Shown here: one piece after another, positions 19,079 through 28,474 of the stretch | How positions within the stretch are numbered: the stretch's first letter is position 1 | Layout: the number at the start of each line of letters is the position of its first letter | Source: Culturomica sp. | GTDB taxonomy: Bacteria > Bacteroidota > Bacteroidia > Bacteroidales > Marinifilaceae | Direction of reading: 5' to 3' | DNA: 35,773 nt | Assembly (NCBI GenBank): GCA_031271755.1 | Contig: JAISVB010000062.1 | Location: forward strand, 1-35,773 | Notes under the pieces: model-generated | The model's input: only the letters and a program-made list of their open reading frames with translations | The model's database searches: none | What the model was told of the DNA's origin: nothing | Made by a program: the position numbers and the translations under genes

Positions 19079-19381
19079 ATGAGCGAAAAAGATTCTGCCG
19101 TTTCGATCAATGTCAGTATAGCGAACAAAAAGTTCCCGATTATTGCCAAAAGCCAGGACGAAGAAGAAATTTACCGGGCGGCATCGAAACGAATTAATGA
19201 TATGATTTCGAAATACCAGGCCAAATACGGCTCACAAGCCGACCCTTTGGACTTTCTGTATCTGACGGCATTCCACCACACGGTAGCCCTGATACAGGCG
19301 GAAAAAAGAAACGATACGGCGCCTGTTATGCAAGAAATTGAAAAAATTAACAAAAGGATTGACGAACTCGTACAAGAGTAA
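19079..19381 (+). CDS. zapA: Cell division protein ZapA
   Basis: The product is 100 residues. ZapA tetramers bundle FtsZ filaments at midcell. The N-terminal globular part has the family pattern VSIANKKFPIIAKSQDEEEIYRAASKRIND, given here as FPIIAKSQDEEEIYRAA, and the C-terminal half is a long helix (VALIQAEKRNDTAPVMQEIEK) that forms the coiled-coil dimer. It overlaps no other gene and is followed at 30 bp by the 6S RNA candidate. The zapA-ssrS neighbourhood also occurs in gamma-proteobacteria. Confidence 0.92.
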   Translation: MSEKDSAVSINVSIANKKFPIIAKSQDEEEIYRAASKRINDMISKYQAKYGSQADPLDFLYLTAFHHTVALIQAEKRNDTAPVMQEIEKINKRIDELVQE

Positions 19382-19410
19382 ACAACATTAGACGTTCTTT
19401 GAATCACGAT

Positions 19411-19592
19411 ACTCCCGCATTATTGATTTTAATGGAAACTCAACACTTTACTCATTAGAGCGGATGCTTTATTTGCCCAAGACAGGCCTCAACTCTTCGG
19501 AGTTCCTTCGGGACAGTGGAAGTCTGAATCAAATGGCAGCTCTACCCGTGTCATTCAGGGGTTTTTCAAAAGAGATAATGCGGGTTTTTTTT
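19411..19592 (+). ncRNA. ssrS: 6S RNA candidate
   Basis: About 180 nt between zapA and rny that fold as one rod. Closing stem: CCCGCATTAT (19414-19423) with ATAATGCGGG (19575-19584), 10 bp perfect, followed by eight T. Further pairs: AATG/CATT (19431/19552), TAGAGC (19456-19461) with GCTCTA (19539-19544), ATTTG/CAAAT (19471/19530), AGAC/GTCT (19480/19522), and apical AACTC-TTCG-GAGTT (19491-19504). An unpaired stretch of roughly 20-30 nt on each side between the outer and inner stems matches the 6S open-complex mimic. Size and position downstream of zapA fit. Assigned without a covariance search. Confidence 0.75.
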
Positions 19593-19635
19593 GTATTATA
19601 CTATATTATTTTTTATTAATTCATTCATCATACTT

Positions 19636-21171
19636 ATGGTAAATATATTCATTGCAGGGGGCGTGGCCCTGGCAGCCGGATTCATCATCGGCTATGTGGT
19701 ACTTAAAATTTCGTTGAGACGCAGAAGTGAGAACATCATAAAAGAAGCGGAAGCGGAGGCAGAAGTGATCAAAAAGGACAAGATCCTACAAGCCAAAGAG
19801 AAATTTTTACAGATCAAAACAGAGCACGAAAAACAGGCGGCCATCCGGAACAACAAATTACAGCAGGCCGAAAGCAAAGTGAAACAGCAAGAAACAGCTA
19901 TTTCCCAAAAATTGGAAGAGATCCAACGCAAATCCAAAGATCTCCAGAGCCTTCAGACAAACATCGACATGCAGAAAGAGCTATTGGAGAAAAAAGTCGG
20001 CGAACTGGACAAGATCAAGAAACAGCAGATCGAACAGTTGGAAGCGATCTCCGGGATGTCCGGCGAACAGGCTAAAGCCCGGTTGATCGATTCGTTGAAG
20101 GAAGAAGCGGAAGCGCAAGCAGTTTCGTTTGTCAACGAGATCATGGAAGAAGCCCGGATGACAGCCAACATGGAGGCTAAAAAAGTGGTGATCAAAACCA
20201 TCCAACGGGTAGCCACCGAAACGGCTACGGAGAATGCCGTATCGATCTTTCACATCGACTCCGACGAGATCAAAGGACGGATCATCGGCCGGGAAGGGCG
20301 GAATATCCGGGCGTTGGAGGCGGCAACCGGCGTTGAGATCATCGTGGACGACACCCCCGAAGCCATCGTATTGTCCGGTTTCGACCCGGTGAGAAGGGAA
20401 ATCGCCCGGCTCTCCCTGCACCAATTGGTGACAGACGGACGGATCCACCCCGCCCGCATCGAAGAGGTAGTGAACAAAGTGAAGAAACAGATCGAAGAGG
20501 AGATCATCGAAACCGGAAAACGCACCACCATCGACTTGGGCGTACACGGCCTGCATCCTGAACTGATCCGCCTGATCGGAAAGATGAAATACCGTTCTTC
20601 CTACGGGCAAAACCTGCTGCAACACGCCCGCGAAACAGCGAACCTATGCGCCATCATGGCCGCAGAGTTGGGGCTGAACGTCAAAAAGGCCAAACGCGCC
20701 GGTTTGTTGCACGACATCGGCAAGGTGCCCGACGACGAACCGGAATTGCCGCACGCCATTCTCGGTATGCAATTGGCGGAGAAGTACAAGGAGAAACCGG
20801 ACATCTGCAACGCCATCGGAGCGCACCACGAAGAAGTGGAGATGACTACCCTGATCGCCCCCATCGTGCAGGCTTGCGACGCCATTTCCGGAGCACGTCC
20901 CGGAGCACGCCGCGAAGTGGTGGAGTCGTACATCAAACGGTTGAAAGACATGGAAGATCTGGCGCTCTCCTACAACGGAGTAGTGAAAACATACGCCATT
21001 CAGGCCGGACGGGAACTGCGGGTGGTGGTCGGAAGTGAAAAGATCTCCGATGCGGAAGCCGAAAAGATCTCGTTCGATATTGCCAAACGGATCCAGGACG
21101 AAATGACCTATCCGGGGCAGGTAAAGGTGACCGTTATCCGGGAAACCCGCGCCATTGCCTACGCAAAATAA
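19636..21171 (+). CDS. rny: Ribonuclease Y
   Basis: The product is 511 residues, as usual for RNase Y, the membrane-bound endoribonuclease that initiates mRNA decay in many bacteria without RNase E dominance. One N-terminal membrane segment (residues 4-22, [19 protein letters not shown]), a long coiled coil (25-190), a KH domain with [12 protein letters not shown] at about 214, and an HD domain with H359 D360 (LLHDIGK) and the downstream HHEE histidines. ATG at 19636 is preferred over the in-frame ATG at 19591, which lies within the T-run of the 6S terminator. Confidence 0.95.
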   Translation: MVNIFIAGGVALAAGFIIGYVVLKISLRRRSENIIKEAEAEAEVIKKDKILQAKEKFLQIKTEHEKQAAIRNNKLQQAESKVKQQETAISQKLEEIQRKSKDLQSLQTNIDMQKELLEKKVGELDKIKKQQIEQLEAISGMSGEQAKARLIDSLKEEAEAQAVSFVNEIMEEARMTANMEAKKVVIKTIQRVATETATENAVSIFHIDSDEIKGRIIGREGRNIRALEAATGVEIIVDDTPEAIVLSGFDPVRREIARLSLHQLVTDGRIHPARIEEVVNKVKKQIEEEIIETGKRTTIDLGVHGLHPELIRLIGKMKYRSSYGQNLLQHARETANLCAIMAAELGLNVKKAKRAGLLHDIGKVPDDEPELPHAILGMQLAEKYKEKPDICNAIGAHHEEVEMTTLIAPIVQACDAISGARPGARREVVESYIKRLKDMEDLALSYNGVVKTYAIQAGRELRVVVGSEKISDAEAEKISFDIAKRIQDEMTYPGQVKVTVIRETRAIAYAK

Positions 21172-21193
21172 TCTGAAACAGACGCCCATAAAA

Positions 21194-21226
21194 AACAGCC
21201 CCCGATGGACCCGGCGGGCTGTTTTT
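21194..21226. terminator. Bidirectional terminator between rny and purE
   Basis: AACAGCCC (21194-21201) and GGGCTGTT (21216-21223), with five A on the left and five T on the right (21222-21226). It sits between the convergent ends of rny and purE and can serve both. Confidence 0.85.
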
Positions 21227-21252
21227 GTTTCCGTACGGGAAGCTCTCCCGGA

Positions 21253-21759
21253 TCAATTGGTCTTGAACGGAAATTTTACCTGGGAAAGCTCTTTGTTGGC
21301 CTCTACGATCTTCTCCTTCAGGGACTCTTTATACGCCGCCACCTTCTGCCTCAAGCCGGCGTCGCCTGTCGCCAAGATCTGCGCGGCCAAAATGCCTGCG
21401 TTCATCGCCCCGTTGATAGCGACAGTGGCCACCGGGATCCCCGGAGGCATTTGCGTAATGGCCAGCAGGGCATCCATTCCTTCCAGCGAAGCTTTGATGG
21501 GCACCCCAATGACCGGCAGAGGGGTCATGGCGGCGATCACCCCCGGCAGGTGGGCGGCCATGCCGGCGGCTGCGATGATCACTTCAATCCCCCTTCCCTG
21601 CGCATTCCGGGCAAAATGCTCCACTTCCGCCGGCGTGCGGTGGGCGGACAATGCATTTATTTCAAAAGGGACGGCAAAATCGTTCAGCACCTGCGCCGCC
21701 TTTTCCATAACCGGCAAATCGGAGGTGCTGCCCATGATGATACTAACTCTCGGTGTCAT
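21253..21759 (-). CDS. purE: N5-carboxyaminoimidazole ribonucleotide mutase (PurE)
   Basis: The product is 168 residues, class I PurE. It converts N5-CAIR to CAIR in purine synthesis. Family marks are the substrate loop IIMGSTSDLPVMEKA, SAHRTP, and AAGMAAHLPGV and GVP. Class I PurE works with PurK, which is not in this window. It is a single gene with a possible weak -7 box, TACTTTTG, on the minus strand at 21798-21791 without a clear -33. The 245 bp up to hpt hold only this and the hpt -7 box. Confidence 0.95.
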   Translation of the reverse strand: MTPRVSIIMGSTSDLPVMEKAAQVLNDFAVPFEINALSAHRTPAEVEHFARNAQGRGIEVIIAAAGMAAHLPGVIAAMTPLPVIGVPIKASLEGMDALLAITQMPPGIPVATVAINGAMNAGILAAQILATGDAGLRQKVAAYKESLKEKIVEANKELSQVKFPFKTN

Positions 21760-21970
21760 ATTCTTCTTTATTAAACTGAATTATTCGATCCAAAAGTAAA
21801 AAATTCTTTTGACTTTTGTTTCGATTATCTCTTTTTCCACCATCGCTCCACCCGCATAATTGACAACTACGAAGGACAACACACCGAAGCGCTCCGCATT
21901 CCCGAAAAGAAACAACAAATTTTCGTACTGTTGCCCTGACGAAACTACGGGAAATAAAAGAAAAACAGAC

Positions 21971-21978
21971 TATCTTTG
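21971..21978 (+). promoter_or_regulatory. hpt -7 box candidate
   Basis: TATCTTTG fits TAnnTTTG, 26 nt before hpt. No TTG at the usual distance upstream, so the -33 element is unclear. Confidence 0.5.
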
Positions 21979-22004
21979 TCAGCTTAAAAAAGAGAGAAGA
22001 GCGC

Positions 22005-22544
22005 ATGCAATCCATCACCCTGCACGACAAGACCTTTGAACTGTTTCTGGAAGCGCCGGTCATCGACCGGGCCATCGGGAAAATGGCAGAACAGATGAAC
22101 CGGGAATTAGCCGGCAGCAACCCGCTGTTCTTAGGCATACTGAACGGAGCATTCATGTTCGCTTCCGACCTGATGAAACAGATCACCATTCCGGGAAGCG
22201 AACTTTGCTTTCTGAAAATCGCTTCGTACCGGGGTACCTCCTCCGGCGGAGAGATCCGGGAACTGATCGGACTGGATCGCGATCCGGCGGGACGCACGGT
22301 CGTCATCCTGGAAGATGTGGTAGACACCGGAAAATCCATGCAATACCTGCTGGAATTACTGAAGCAAAAAGAGGTGGAAACCATCCGGGTCGCCTCTCTC
22401 TTTTTCAAACCCAAATCCCTCATCTGCCAAGTCCCGGTAGACTACTACGGCCTGGAACTGGAAAACGACTTTGTCGTGGGACGGGGATTGGACTACGACG
22501 GACTGGGACGCAACTTGCCCGATCTTTACAAACTTAGCAAATAA
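22005..22544 (+). CDS. hpt: Hypoxanthine phosphoribosyltransferase
   Basis: The product is 179 residues. It salvages hypoxanthine and guanine with PRPP. The PRPP-binding loop [13 protein letters not shown] is at about residues 103-115, and the base-binding region near the C-terminus has [22 protein letters not shown], cited as [14 protein letters not shown], typical for HPRT. The neighbouring obg gene starts 7 bp after its stop, so they form an operon. In many Bacteroidales adk lies between these two, but here it does not. Confidence 0.93.
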   Translation: MQSITLHDKTFELFLEAPVIDRAIGKMAEQMNRELAGSNPLFLGILNGAFMFASDLMKQITIPGSELCFLKIASYRGTSSGGEIRELIGLDRDPAGRTVVILEDVVDTGKSMQYLLELLKQKEVETIRVASLFFKPKSLICQVPVDYYGLELENDFVVGRGLDYDGLGRNLPDLYKLSK

Positions 22545-22551
22545 CACACCG

Positions 22552-23541
22552 ATGGCTGTCACCAACTTTATCGACTATGTCAAAACATTCTGCCGCAGCG
22601 GCGCCGGCGGAAAAGGCTCCGCCCACCTGCACCGGGACAAATTGACGGCCAAAGGCGGCCCGGACGGAGGGGACGGAGGCCGGGGCGGGCACGTCATTAT
22701 ACAGGGAAACCACAACTACTGGACATTGATCCATCTGAAATACCAGCGCCACGTATTTGCCGGCGACGGGGTCGGCGGATCGGAATCGCGATGCACGGGA
22801 GCAGACGGAGAAGACAAAGTGATCGACGTCCCGCTCGGAACCGTCGCCAAAGACGCCGATACCGGAGAGGTGATCTGCGAAATTACCGAACACGGACAGC
22901 AAGCCATTTTGGTTCAAGGCGGCCGGGGCGGACTCGGGAACTGGCACTTCAAATCTGCCACCAACCAAACACCCCGATACGCCCAACCCGGAGAACCGCG
23001 GGAAGAACGCACCGTGATCCTGGAGTTGAAAGTACTGGCCGACGTCGGTTTGGTGGGGTTCCCGAATGCCGGAAAATCGACCCTGTTATCAGTGGTCTCC
23101 GCCGCCAAACCGGAAATAGCAGACTACCCTTTCACCACCTTAGTTCCCAATCTGGGCATCGTTTCCTACCGCGACAACCGGTCGTTTGTCATGGCGGACA
23201 TCCCCGGCATCATCGAAGGGGCGCATTTGGGAAAAGGGTTGGGAGTCCGCTTCCTGCGCCACATCGAACGGAACTCGGTACTGCTCTTTATGGTACCTGT
23301 GGATACGGGCGACATTCGGTCCGAATACCAGATCCTGCTGAATGAATTGAAGCAGTACAACCCGGAACTGTTGGACAAAAAACGAGTGCTTGCCATCACC
23401 AAATGCGACTGTGCAGACCGGGAGTTGATGGAGGAGATGGAGAAGGAACTGCCGGAAATCCCCTACGTTTTTATCTCCTCCGTGACCGGTATGGGCGTCA
23501 CCGAACTCAAAGATGTACTCTGGAGAGCGCTGAATCCGTAA
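22552..23541 (+). CDS. obg: Obg family GTPase
   Basis: The product is 329 residues. The glycine-rich Obg domain (residues 1-158; GGKGS..., [13 protein letters not shown]) is followed by the G domain: G1 [10 protein letters not shown]3 DIPG, G4 TKCD and G5 SSVTG. Obg acts in late 50S assembly and stringent signalling. It ends soon after the G domain and so lacks the C-terminal extension seen in some Obg proteins. The start at 22552 gives the proper Obg N-terminus ([13 protein letters not shown]) and is 7 bp after hpt. The stop is 1 bp from the convergent hisIE stop, with no terminator between. Confidence 0.95.
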   Translation: MAVTNFIDYVKTFCRSGAGGKGSAHLHRDKLTAKGGPDGGDGGRGGHVIIQGNHNYWTLIHLKYQRHVFAGDGVGGSESRCTGADGEDKVIDVPLGTVAKDADTGEVICEITEHGQQAILVQGGRGGLGNWHFKSATNQTPRYAQPGEPREERTVILELKVLADVGLVGFPNAGKSTLLSVVSAAKPEIADYPFTTLVPNLGIVSYRDNRSFVMADIPGIIEGAHLGKGLGVRFLRHIERNSVLLFMVPVDTGDIRSEYQILLNELKQYNPELLDKKRVLAITKCDCADRELMEEMEKELPEIPYVFISSVTGMGVTELKDVLWRALNP

Positions 23542-23542
23542 A

Positions 23543-24136
23543 CTACGCTTTATTCCGTCCCTTCAAAACAGCGATCACATCTTCCAATTCGTACCCTTTG
23601 GCCAGCAAAAGCACCAGATAGTGGTACATCAGATCGGCCGCTTCGTTTAAAAAGAGCTCCCGGTCGTTGTCTTTGGCTTCGATAACCAACTCCACGGCCT
23701 CTTCGCCCACCTTTTGGGCAACTTTGTTAATGCCCCGGGAGAGGAGGCGGGCCGTATACGATTCGGACGGAGCATCGTTTTTCCGTTTTTGCAGCAAACG
23801 TTCCAACCGGAACAAAAAACAGGAACCCCGGTTCTCTTCCCGCCAGCAGGTATCGCTACCGGTGTGGCAAACAGGCCCGTACGGCCTCGCCCGGATCAGC
23901 AGGGTGTCCCCATCGCAATCCGCCCGGATGCCGGTTACTTCCAGAAAATTCCCGCTCTCCTCCCCTTTCGTCCAGAGCCGTTGCCGGGAGCGGCTGAAAA
24001 AACAGACCTTCCCGCTCTCTTCCGTCCGGCGGAGGGACTCTGCGTTCATATACCCCATCATCAATACAACCCGGGTATCCGCATCCTGGATAATCGCCGG
24101 GATCAATCCTTTTTCATCAAATTTTACTTTTTCCAT
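23543..24136 (-). CDS. hisIE: Bifunctional PRA-cyclohydrolase / PR-ATP pyrophosphatase
   Basis: The product is 197 residues, a HisI-HisE fusion that performs steps 2 and 3 of histidine synthesis. The HisI part (1-105) has the metal-binding residues in GIRADCDGDTLL and CHTGSDTCW, and the HisE part (about 110-197) has the acidic motif VGEEAVELVIEAKD. It is the last gene of the his operon, 33 bp after hisF. Confidence 0.96.
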   Translation of the reverse strand: MEKVKFDEKGLIPAIIQDADTRVVLMMGYMNAESLRRTEESGKVCFFSRSRQRLWTKGEESGNFLEVTGIRADCDGDTLLIRARPYGPVCHTGSDTCWREENRGSCFLFRLERLLQKRKNDAPSESYTARLLSRGINKVAQKVGEEAVELVIEAKDNDRELFLNEAADLMYHYLVLLLAKGYELEDVIAVLKGRNKA

Positions 24137-24169
24137 CTGTTCTTTATTTGTGGCACCATTATACCCAGT

Positions 24170-24925
24170 TTACAACCGCACCGTTACACCTTTTTCCTGC
24201 AAATACTGTTTGACCTCCCGGATGGAAGTCTTTCCGTAATGAAAAATACCCGCTGCCAAAGCTGCATCCGCTTTTCCGCAGGTAAAAGCATCGTAAAAAT
24301 CGGCCGGCGAACCGGCGCCGCCGGAGGCGATCAGGGGAATAGCGCTCTGCTCCGACAAGCGCCGGAGTGCATCGCAGGCAAACCCCTGCCGGGAGCCGTC
24401 GTGATCCATCGAAGTAAAGAGCAACTCCCCCGCACCCCGCGCCTCCGCCTCCCGCGCCCAATCGTACAGCTCCCGGCCGGCCGGTTGCCGGCCTCCGTGG
24501 CTGTATACCTCCCAAGCGCCCGCCGTTTCGCTGGCGTCCACCGCCACCACAACACACTGCCTCCCGAATGAATAGGCTAAGCGGCCGATCAGGCCGGGAT
24601 CGGCCAAAGCCGACGTGTTCACGGATATCTTATCGGCCCCCTTTTTCAGCAAAGCCTCCACATCCCGCTCCGAAGAGATCCCACCCCCCACCGTAAAGGG
24701 GATGGTGACCACCCGGGCCACCCGCTCCACCCACTCCAGCATGGTCTGCCGCTTCTCCCGGCTGGCCGTAATGTCCAGAAACACCAACTCGTCCGCCCCG
24801 GCCTCCGAATAGCCGGTTGCCAACTCCACCACATCCCCGGCATCCCGAAGATCCAGAAAATGAACACCTTTTACCGTCCTTCCATCCCGGACGTCCAAAC
24901 AGGGTATGATCCGTTTCGCCAGCAT
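24170..24925 (-). CDS. hisF: Imidazole glycerol phosphate synthase, cyclase subunit
   Basis: The product is 251 residues, a (beta/alpha)8 barrel. With HisH it turns PRFAR and ammonia into IGP and AICAR. Catalytic aspartates are in [10 protein letters not shown] (D11) and VVAVDAS (D130 or 131). The phosphate-binding segments and FTSMDHDG are intact. It begins 6 bp after hisA. Confidence 0.97.
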   Translation of the reverse strand: MLAKRIIPCLDVRDGRTVKGVHFLDLRDAGDVVELATGYSEAGADELVFLDITASREKRQTMLEWVERVARVVTIPFTVGGGISSERDVEALLKKGADKISVNTSALADPGLIGRLAYSFGRQCVVVAVDASETAGAWEVYSHGGRQPAGRELYDWAREAEARGAGELLFTSMDHDGSRQGFACDALRRLSEQSAIPLIASGGAGSPADFYDAFTCGKADAALAAGIFHYGKTSIREVKQYLQEKGVTVRL

Positions 24926-24931
24926 AATCCC

Positions 24932-25651
24932 TTATTTTACAGCCCAGGCGGCCAACTCTTCCAACGTTATTTTCTGCTCGTACAAAGCCTTCCCGACGAC
25001 GACGGAGGGAAGGCCCGCCTTTTCCAGCGCCTCCAGATCCGCCGCACTTCCCACCCCGCCGGAAGCAATGATGTGCAGATCCGGGAAAGAGGCCTGCAAC
25101 TCCCGGTAGAGGGAAACGGCCGGCCCGCCCAACATACCGTCTTTTGAAATGTCGGTACACAACAGGTAGCGTAACCGCTCCCCGTACCACTCTGCCAACT
25201 CACCCACCGACGTTTCCGTCGTGTTTTGCCAGCCGTGTGTGCAGACGTTGCGGTTCCGGACGTCCGCGCCCACAATGATCCGGTCGCGCCCGTAATGCTC
25301 CAACCAGCCGGCCGTACGCTCCCGGTCGGCACAGGCCAGGCTGCCGATACAGGCAAAATCCGCCCCGGCGGCAAAGACCTTTTCCAGATCCCCGTCCGAT
25401 TTGATCCCTCCGCCGAAATCCACCGAGAGGCAGGTGCCGGCGCAAATCCGTTCCAACACCCGGATATTGACCACTCCGGACGACCGGGCGCCGTCCAGAT
25501 CGACCACGTGCAAGCGCCGGATACCGGCCGCTTCAAATCTCCGGGCAACCTCCAACGGATCGTCCGCATACACTTTACACGCCTCGTAATCACCTTGTGT
25601 CAAGCGCACACACTTCCCGCCGATCAGGTCTATCGCCGGTATAATCTCCAT
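24932..25651 (-). CDS. hisA: ProFAR isomerase (HisA)
   Basis: The product is 239 residues from the ATG at 25651 (MEIIPAIDLIGGKCVRL). It isomerises ProFAR to PRFAR. The barrel carries the D of PAIDL and the D of CTDISKDG as catalytic pair, and VDFGGGI as phosphate site. An in-frame ATG at 25666 overlaps the hisH stop as ATGA and would add five residues (MNDVR). Both starts are plausible. The overlap favours translational coupling from 25666, whereas most family members begin at the shorter site. Confidence 0.95.
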   Translation of the reverse strand: MEIIPAIDLIGGKCVRLTQGDYEACKVYADDPLEVARRFEAAGIRRLHVVDLDGARSSGVVNIRVLERICAGTCLSVDFGGGIKSDGDLEKVFAAGADFACIGSLACADRERTAGWLEHYGRDRIIVGADVRNRNVCTHGWQNTTETSVGELAEWYGERLRYLLCTDISKDGMLGGPAVSLYRELQASFPDLHIIASGGVGSAADLEALEKAGLPSVVVGKALYEQKITLEELAAWAVK

Positions 25652-25662
25652 ACGTACATCGT

Positions 25663-26253
25663 TCATGCTAATTTTCCGTATATAAAATTCCACAAAATCC
25701 GTTCTCCCGAACGGGATGACTTTTCCGGATGAAACTGGCAACCGTAAAAATTCTCCCGGCGAAGGGCTGCAGCAAAGGGCCGGTGGTAATCGCAACGGGC
25801 AATGGCGTCTGCATTGTCCGGAACGCAGTAGGAGTGCACAAAGTACATCCACTCGCTCTCCGCCAATCCCTCAAACAAACCCGACTGCAAGCCGGAAATC
25901 CGGTTCCAGCCCATGTGGGGTACCTTTTCCGTTCCCCGGATCTTCTCTACCTGCAACGGAAAAACACCCAATCCGCAGGTATCTTCCTCTTCCGTAAAAG
26001 CACACATCAACTGCATGCCCAGACAGATGCCCAGCACAGGCCTCTCCAAGGCCGGAATGATCCGGTCCAATCCGTGGCTTTTCAACCGTTCCATCGCGGC
26101 AGATGCCTGTCCCACCCCGGGAAAAATGACCCGGTCGGCGGAGCGGATCTCCCGTTCGTCGCAACTGACCACCGGCTGTATCCCCAAACGGTGCAGAGCC
26201 ATCCGCACCGAAAAGAGGTTGCCGGCCCCGTAATCAATAATCACTGTTTTCAT
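25663..26253 (-). CDS. hisH: Imidazole glycerol phosphate synthase, glutaminase subunit
   Basis: The product is 196 residues, a class I glutamine amidotransferase. The catalytic triad is C77 (LGICLGMQ), H175 and E177 (FHPEKS). It supplies ammonia to HisF. It lies 24 bp after hisB. Confidence 0.97.
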   Translation of the reverse strand: MKTVIIDYGAGNLFSVRMALHRLGIQPVVSCDEREIRSADRVIFPGVGQASAAMERLKSHGLDRIIPALERPVLGICLGMQLMCAFTEEEDTCGLGVFPLQVEKIRGTEKVPHMGWNRISGLQSGLFEGLAESEWMYFVHSYCVPDNADAIARCDYHRPFAAALRRENFYGCQFHPEKSSRSGERILWNFIYGKLA

Positions 26254-26277
26254 CCTGTCACATGCTTCGTCAATTAC

Positions 26278-27381
26278 TCAATCAAACATCCCTTTGGAAG
26301 AAGGGATCTCTCCGCCCGACTGCCGGATCGCCTGTTTCAGGCTGCGGGCAAAAGCCTTGAAGATACCCTCCAACACATGGTGTGTGTTCTCCCCCGTCGC
26401 CCGTATGTGGAGATTACACCCGCACGTCCGGCAGAAAGAGGCGAAAAAGTGCCGGGCCATCTCTGTCGGGAAGTCCCCCACATATTCCCGCCGCCACTCC
26501 ACCTCCCAGCACAAACAGGCCCTTCCGCCCAGATCCAGCAACACCTCCGCCCGGGCTTCGTCCATCGGGAGCGTAAAGCCGTACCGCTCCACCCCCTTTT
26601 TGCCGCCCAGCGCACTCCGGAAGCACTCCCCCAAAACCATCCCGGTATCCTCTATCGTGTGGTGCTCATCCACCTGCAAATCTCCCTCCGTCCGGATTTT
26701 CAGATCTACTCCTCCGTGCCGGGCGATCTGTTCCAGCATGTGGTCGAAAAAGAAGAGCCCGGTGCGGATCTCCGCCTTTCCGGTACCGTTCAGGTCTACT
26801 TCCGCCTCCACCGACGTCTCCGCACTCTTCCGGACAGCTCGGGAACGGCGGCTCCCGGCTGTGAGGAAAGCAAGCGCTTCCAGCCAGGTCGTGCAAGCGT
26901 ATGCGATCGCCTCCTGTCCGGGGTTGTCGCTTCCCAGATAAATTCCCCGGATTCCCATATTGGCCGCTAATTGCATATCTGTCAACCGGTCTCCGATCAC
27001 ATAGGAATTCTCCCGGTCCAATCCTTTGTTCAGGTATTTCTCCACCATCCCCGTCCGCGGTTTCCGGAACGGGGAGTTCTCCTCCGGGAAGCTGCGATCG
27101 ATCAACACCTCGTCAAATACCACATTTTCCCCGGCCAGCGTGCGGAGCATCAGCTCCTGCAGGGGCCGGAACTTCTCTTCCGGGAAAGCCGGCGTACCCA
27201 GCCCGTCCTGATTGCTGACCAACACAAAACGGTAGTCGGTCTCTTCCGCCAGCCGGCGGAGCGCCCCGATCACACCGGGAACAAAAGCAAATTTCTCCGG
27301 ACTATCCACCTGAAAATCGCTCTCCGGCTCCCGGATAATGGTTCCATCCCGGTCTATAAACAAGATCTTTTCTTTCCGCAT
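26278..27381 (-). CDS. hisB: Bifunctional histidinol-phosphatase / IGP dehydratase
   Basis: The product is 367 residues. The N-terminal HAD phosphatase (1-165) has the nucleophile D10 and D12 in FIDRDGT. The C-terminal IGP dehydratase (about 178-367) has the metal-binding motifs FFDHMLEQIARHGG, DEHHTIEDTG and ENTHHVLEG. It is the fused form also found in E. coli. It begins 4 bp after hisC. Confidence 0.97.
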   Translation of the reverse strand: MRKEKILFIDRDGTIIREPESDFQVDSPEKFAFVPGVIGALRRLAEETDYRFVLVSNQDGLGTPAFPEEKFRPLQELMLRTLAGENVVFDEVLIDRSFPEENSPFRKPRTGMVEKYLNKGLDRENSYVIGDRLTDMQLAANMGIRGIYLGSDNPGQEAIAYACTTWLEALAFLTAGSRRSRAVRKSAETSVEAEVDLNGTGKAEIRTGLFFFDHMLEQIARHGGVDLKIRTEGDLQVDEHHTIEDTGMVLGECFRSALGGKKGVERYGFTLPMDEARAEVLLDLGGRACLCWEVEWRREYVGDFPTEMARHFFASFCRTCGCNLHIRATGENTHHVLEGIFKAFARSLKQAIRQSGGEIPSSKGMFD

Positions 27382-27385
27382 ACGT

Positions 27386-28474
27386 TCAGCTATTTACAGG
27401 TTCCCGGTTTGATCCTTTTTCCTCCACTTCCCACTCCTCCAAAAGCCACAACAACCGGTTGTTTTCGGCTTCCGTTCCGACAGTGATCCGGATACCCCCG
27501 CCAATCAACGGCGGAATGTCCCGCAAACGGGTCACCACCCCTCTTTCCGTCAGAAAAGCGTACAGCTCCCGGCAATGCTCCGTCGTCACTAAGAGAAAGT
27601 TCGCCTCGGAAGGGTAGACCTTCCGGAAAACAGGGGATGCCGAAAAGGCCCGGAACAGGCGCTCCCGCTCCTTTTTCAACAACGCCACCTGTTGCCGGAA
27701 CTCCTCTTCCCGCTCCAACAGTTGCAACGCTTTTTCCTGGGCGATCCCGCTGACATTGTAAGGTGGTTTCATGTTGTGCAGGATGGCTGTCAGCGCCCGG
27801 TCTGCGATCCCGATCCCCAAACGCAACCCTGCCATGCCCCAGGCTTTGGAAAGTGTCTGTAACACCACCAAATTCGTGTACTGCGACAGCAATGTCGCAG
27901 CCGAAGGGGTTTCGGCAAAATCAATGTAGGCTTCGTCCACCACCACCAAGTACTCCCCGGCGCTGCAAATCTCCCCGATCAGGGAGAGGGGGAGCGTATG
28001 GCCTGTCGGGTTATTCGGAGAGCAGAGAAAAAGCAGGCGCGTACGACTGTCCCGCTGCCGTTCCGCCTCCCGGAGATCCGGCATAAAATCCGGCAACAGC
28101 CCGATCCGCCGCACCTCCACCTCGTTCACAGCCGCACTCACCTCGTACATGGAGTAACCGGGGACAAACACAAGGATGTTGTCTTTTCCCGGCCGGCAGG
28201 TGCACCGGATCAGCAGATCGATGATCTCGTCGCTCCCGTTCCCGATCAGGAGGTTCTCTTCTCCAACCCCTTTTAGCTGTGCAAGCCTCTTTTTTAACCG
28301 CTGCTGCCGGGGATCCGGATAGCGGTTGCATCCGTTGTCGAAGGGGTTTTCGTTCGCATCTAAAAAGATGGCTTCCGCTCCCTGGTATTCGTCCCGGGCG
28401 CAAGAGTAGGGTTGCAGGTTCCGGATGTTCTCCCGGATAAATTTTCCAATCTCCATATTCCGCTTATTTTTCAA
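27386..28474 (-). CDS. hisC: Histidinol-phosphate aminotransferase
   Basis: The product is 362 residues from the ATG at 28474, or 356 from 28456 (MEIGKF), which is also likely. It is a PLP enzyme of fold type I: LDANENPFDNG at the N-terminus, GNGSDEIID, and PLP lysine in TLSKAWGMAGLRLG. The longer start overlaps the hisD stop by 11 bp. Confidence 0.95.
   Translation of the reverse strand: MKNKRNMEIGKFIRENIRNLQPYSCARDEYQGAEAIFLDANENPFDNGCNRYPDPRQQRLKKRLAQLKGVGEENLLIGNGSDEIIDLLIRCTCRPGKDNILVFVPGYSMYEVSAAVNEVEVRRIGLLPDFMPDLREAERQRDSRTRLLFLCSPNNPTGHTLPLSLIGEICSAGEYLVVVDEAYIDFAETPSAATLLSQYTNLVVLQTLSKAWGMAGLRLGIGIADRALTAILHNMKPPYNVSGIAQEKALQLLEREEEFRQQVALLKKERERLFRAFSASPVFRKVYPSEANFLLVTTEHCRELYAFLTERGVVTRLRDIPPLIGGGIRITVGTEAENNRLLWLLEEWEVEEKGSNREPVNS

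Noticed and set aside
25729-26970. Plus-strand frame of 413 codons across hisH and hisB
   Set aside because: Opposite-strand shadow over two intact his genes; Pro/Arg-rich composition typical of such frames.
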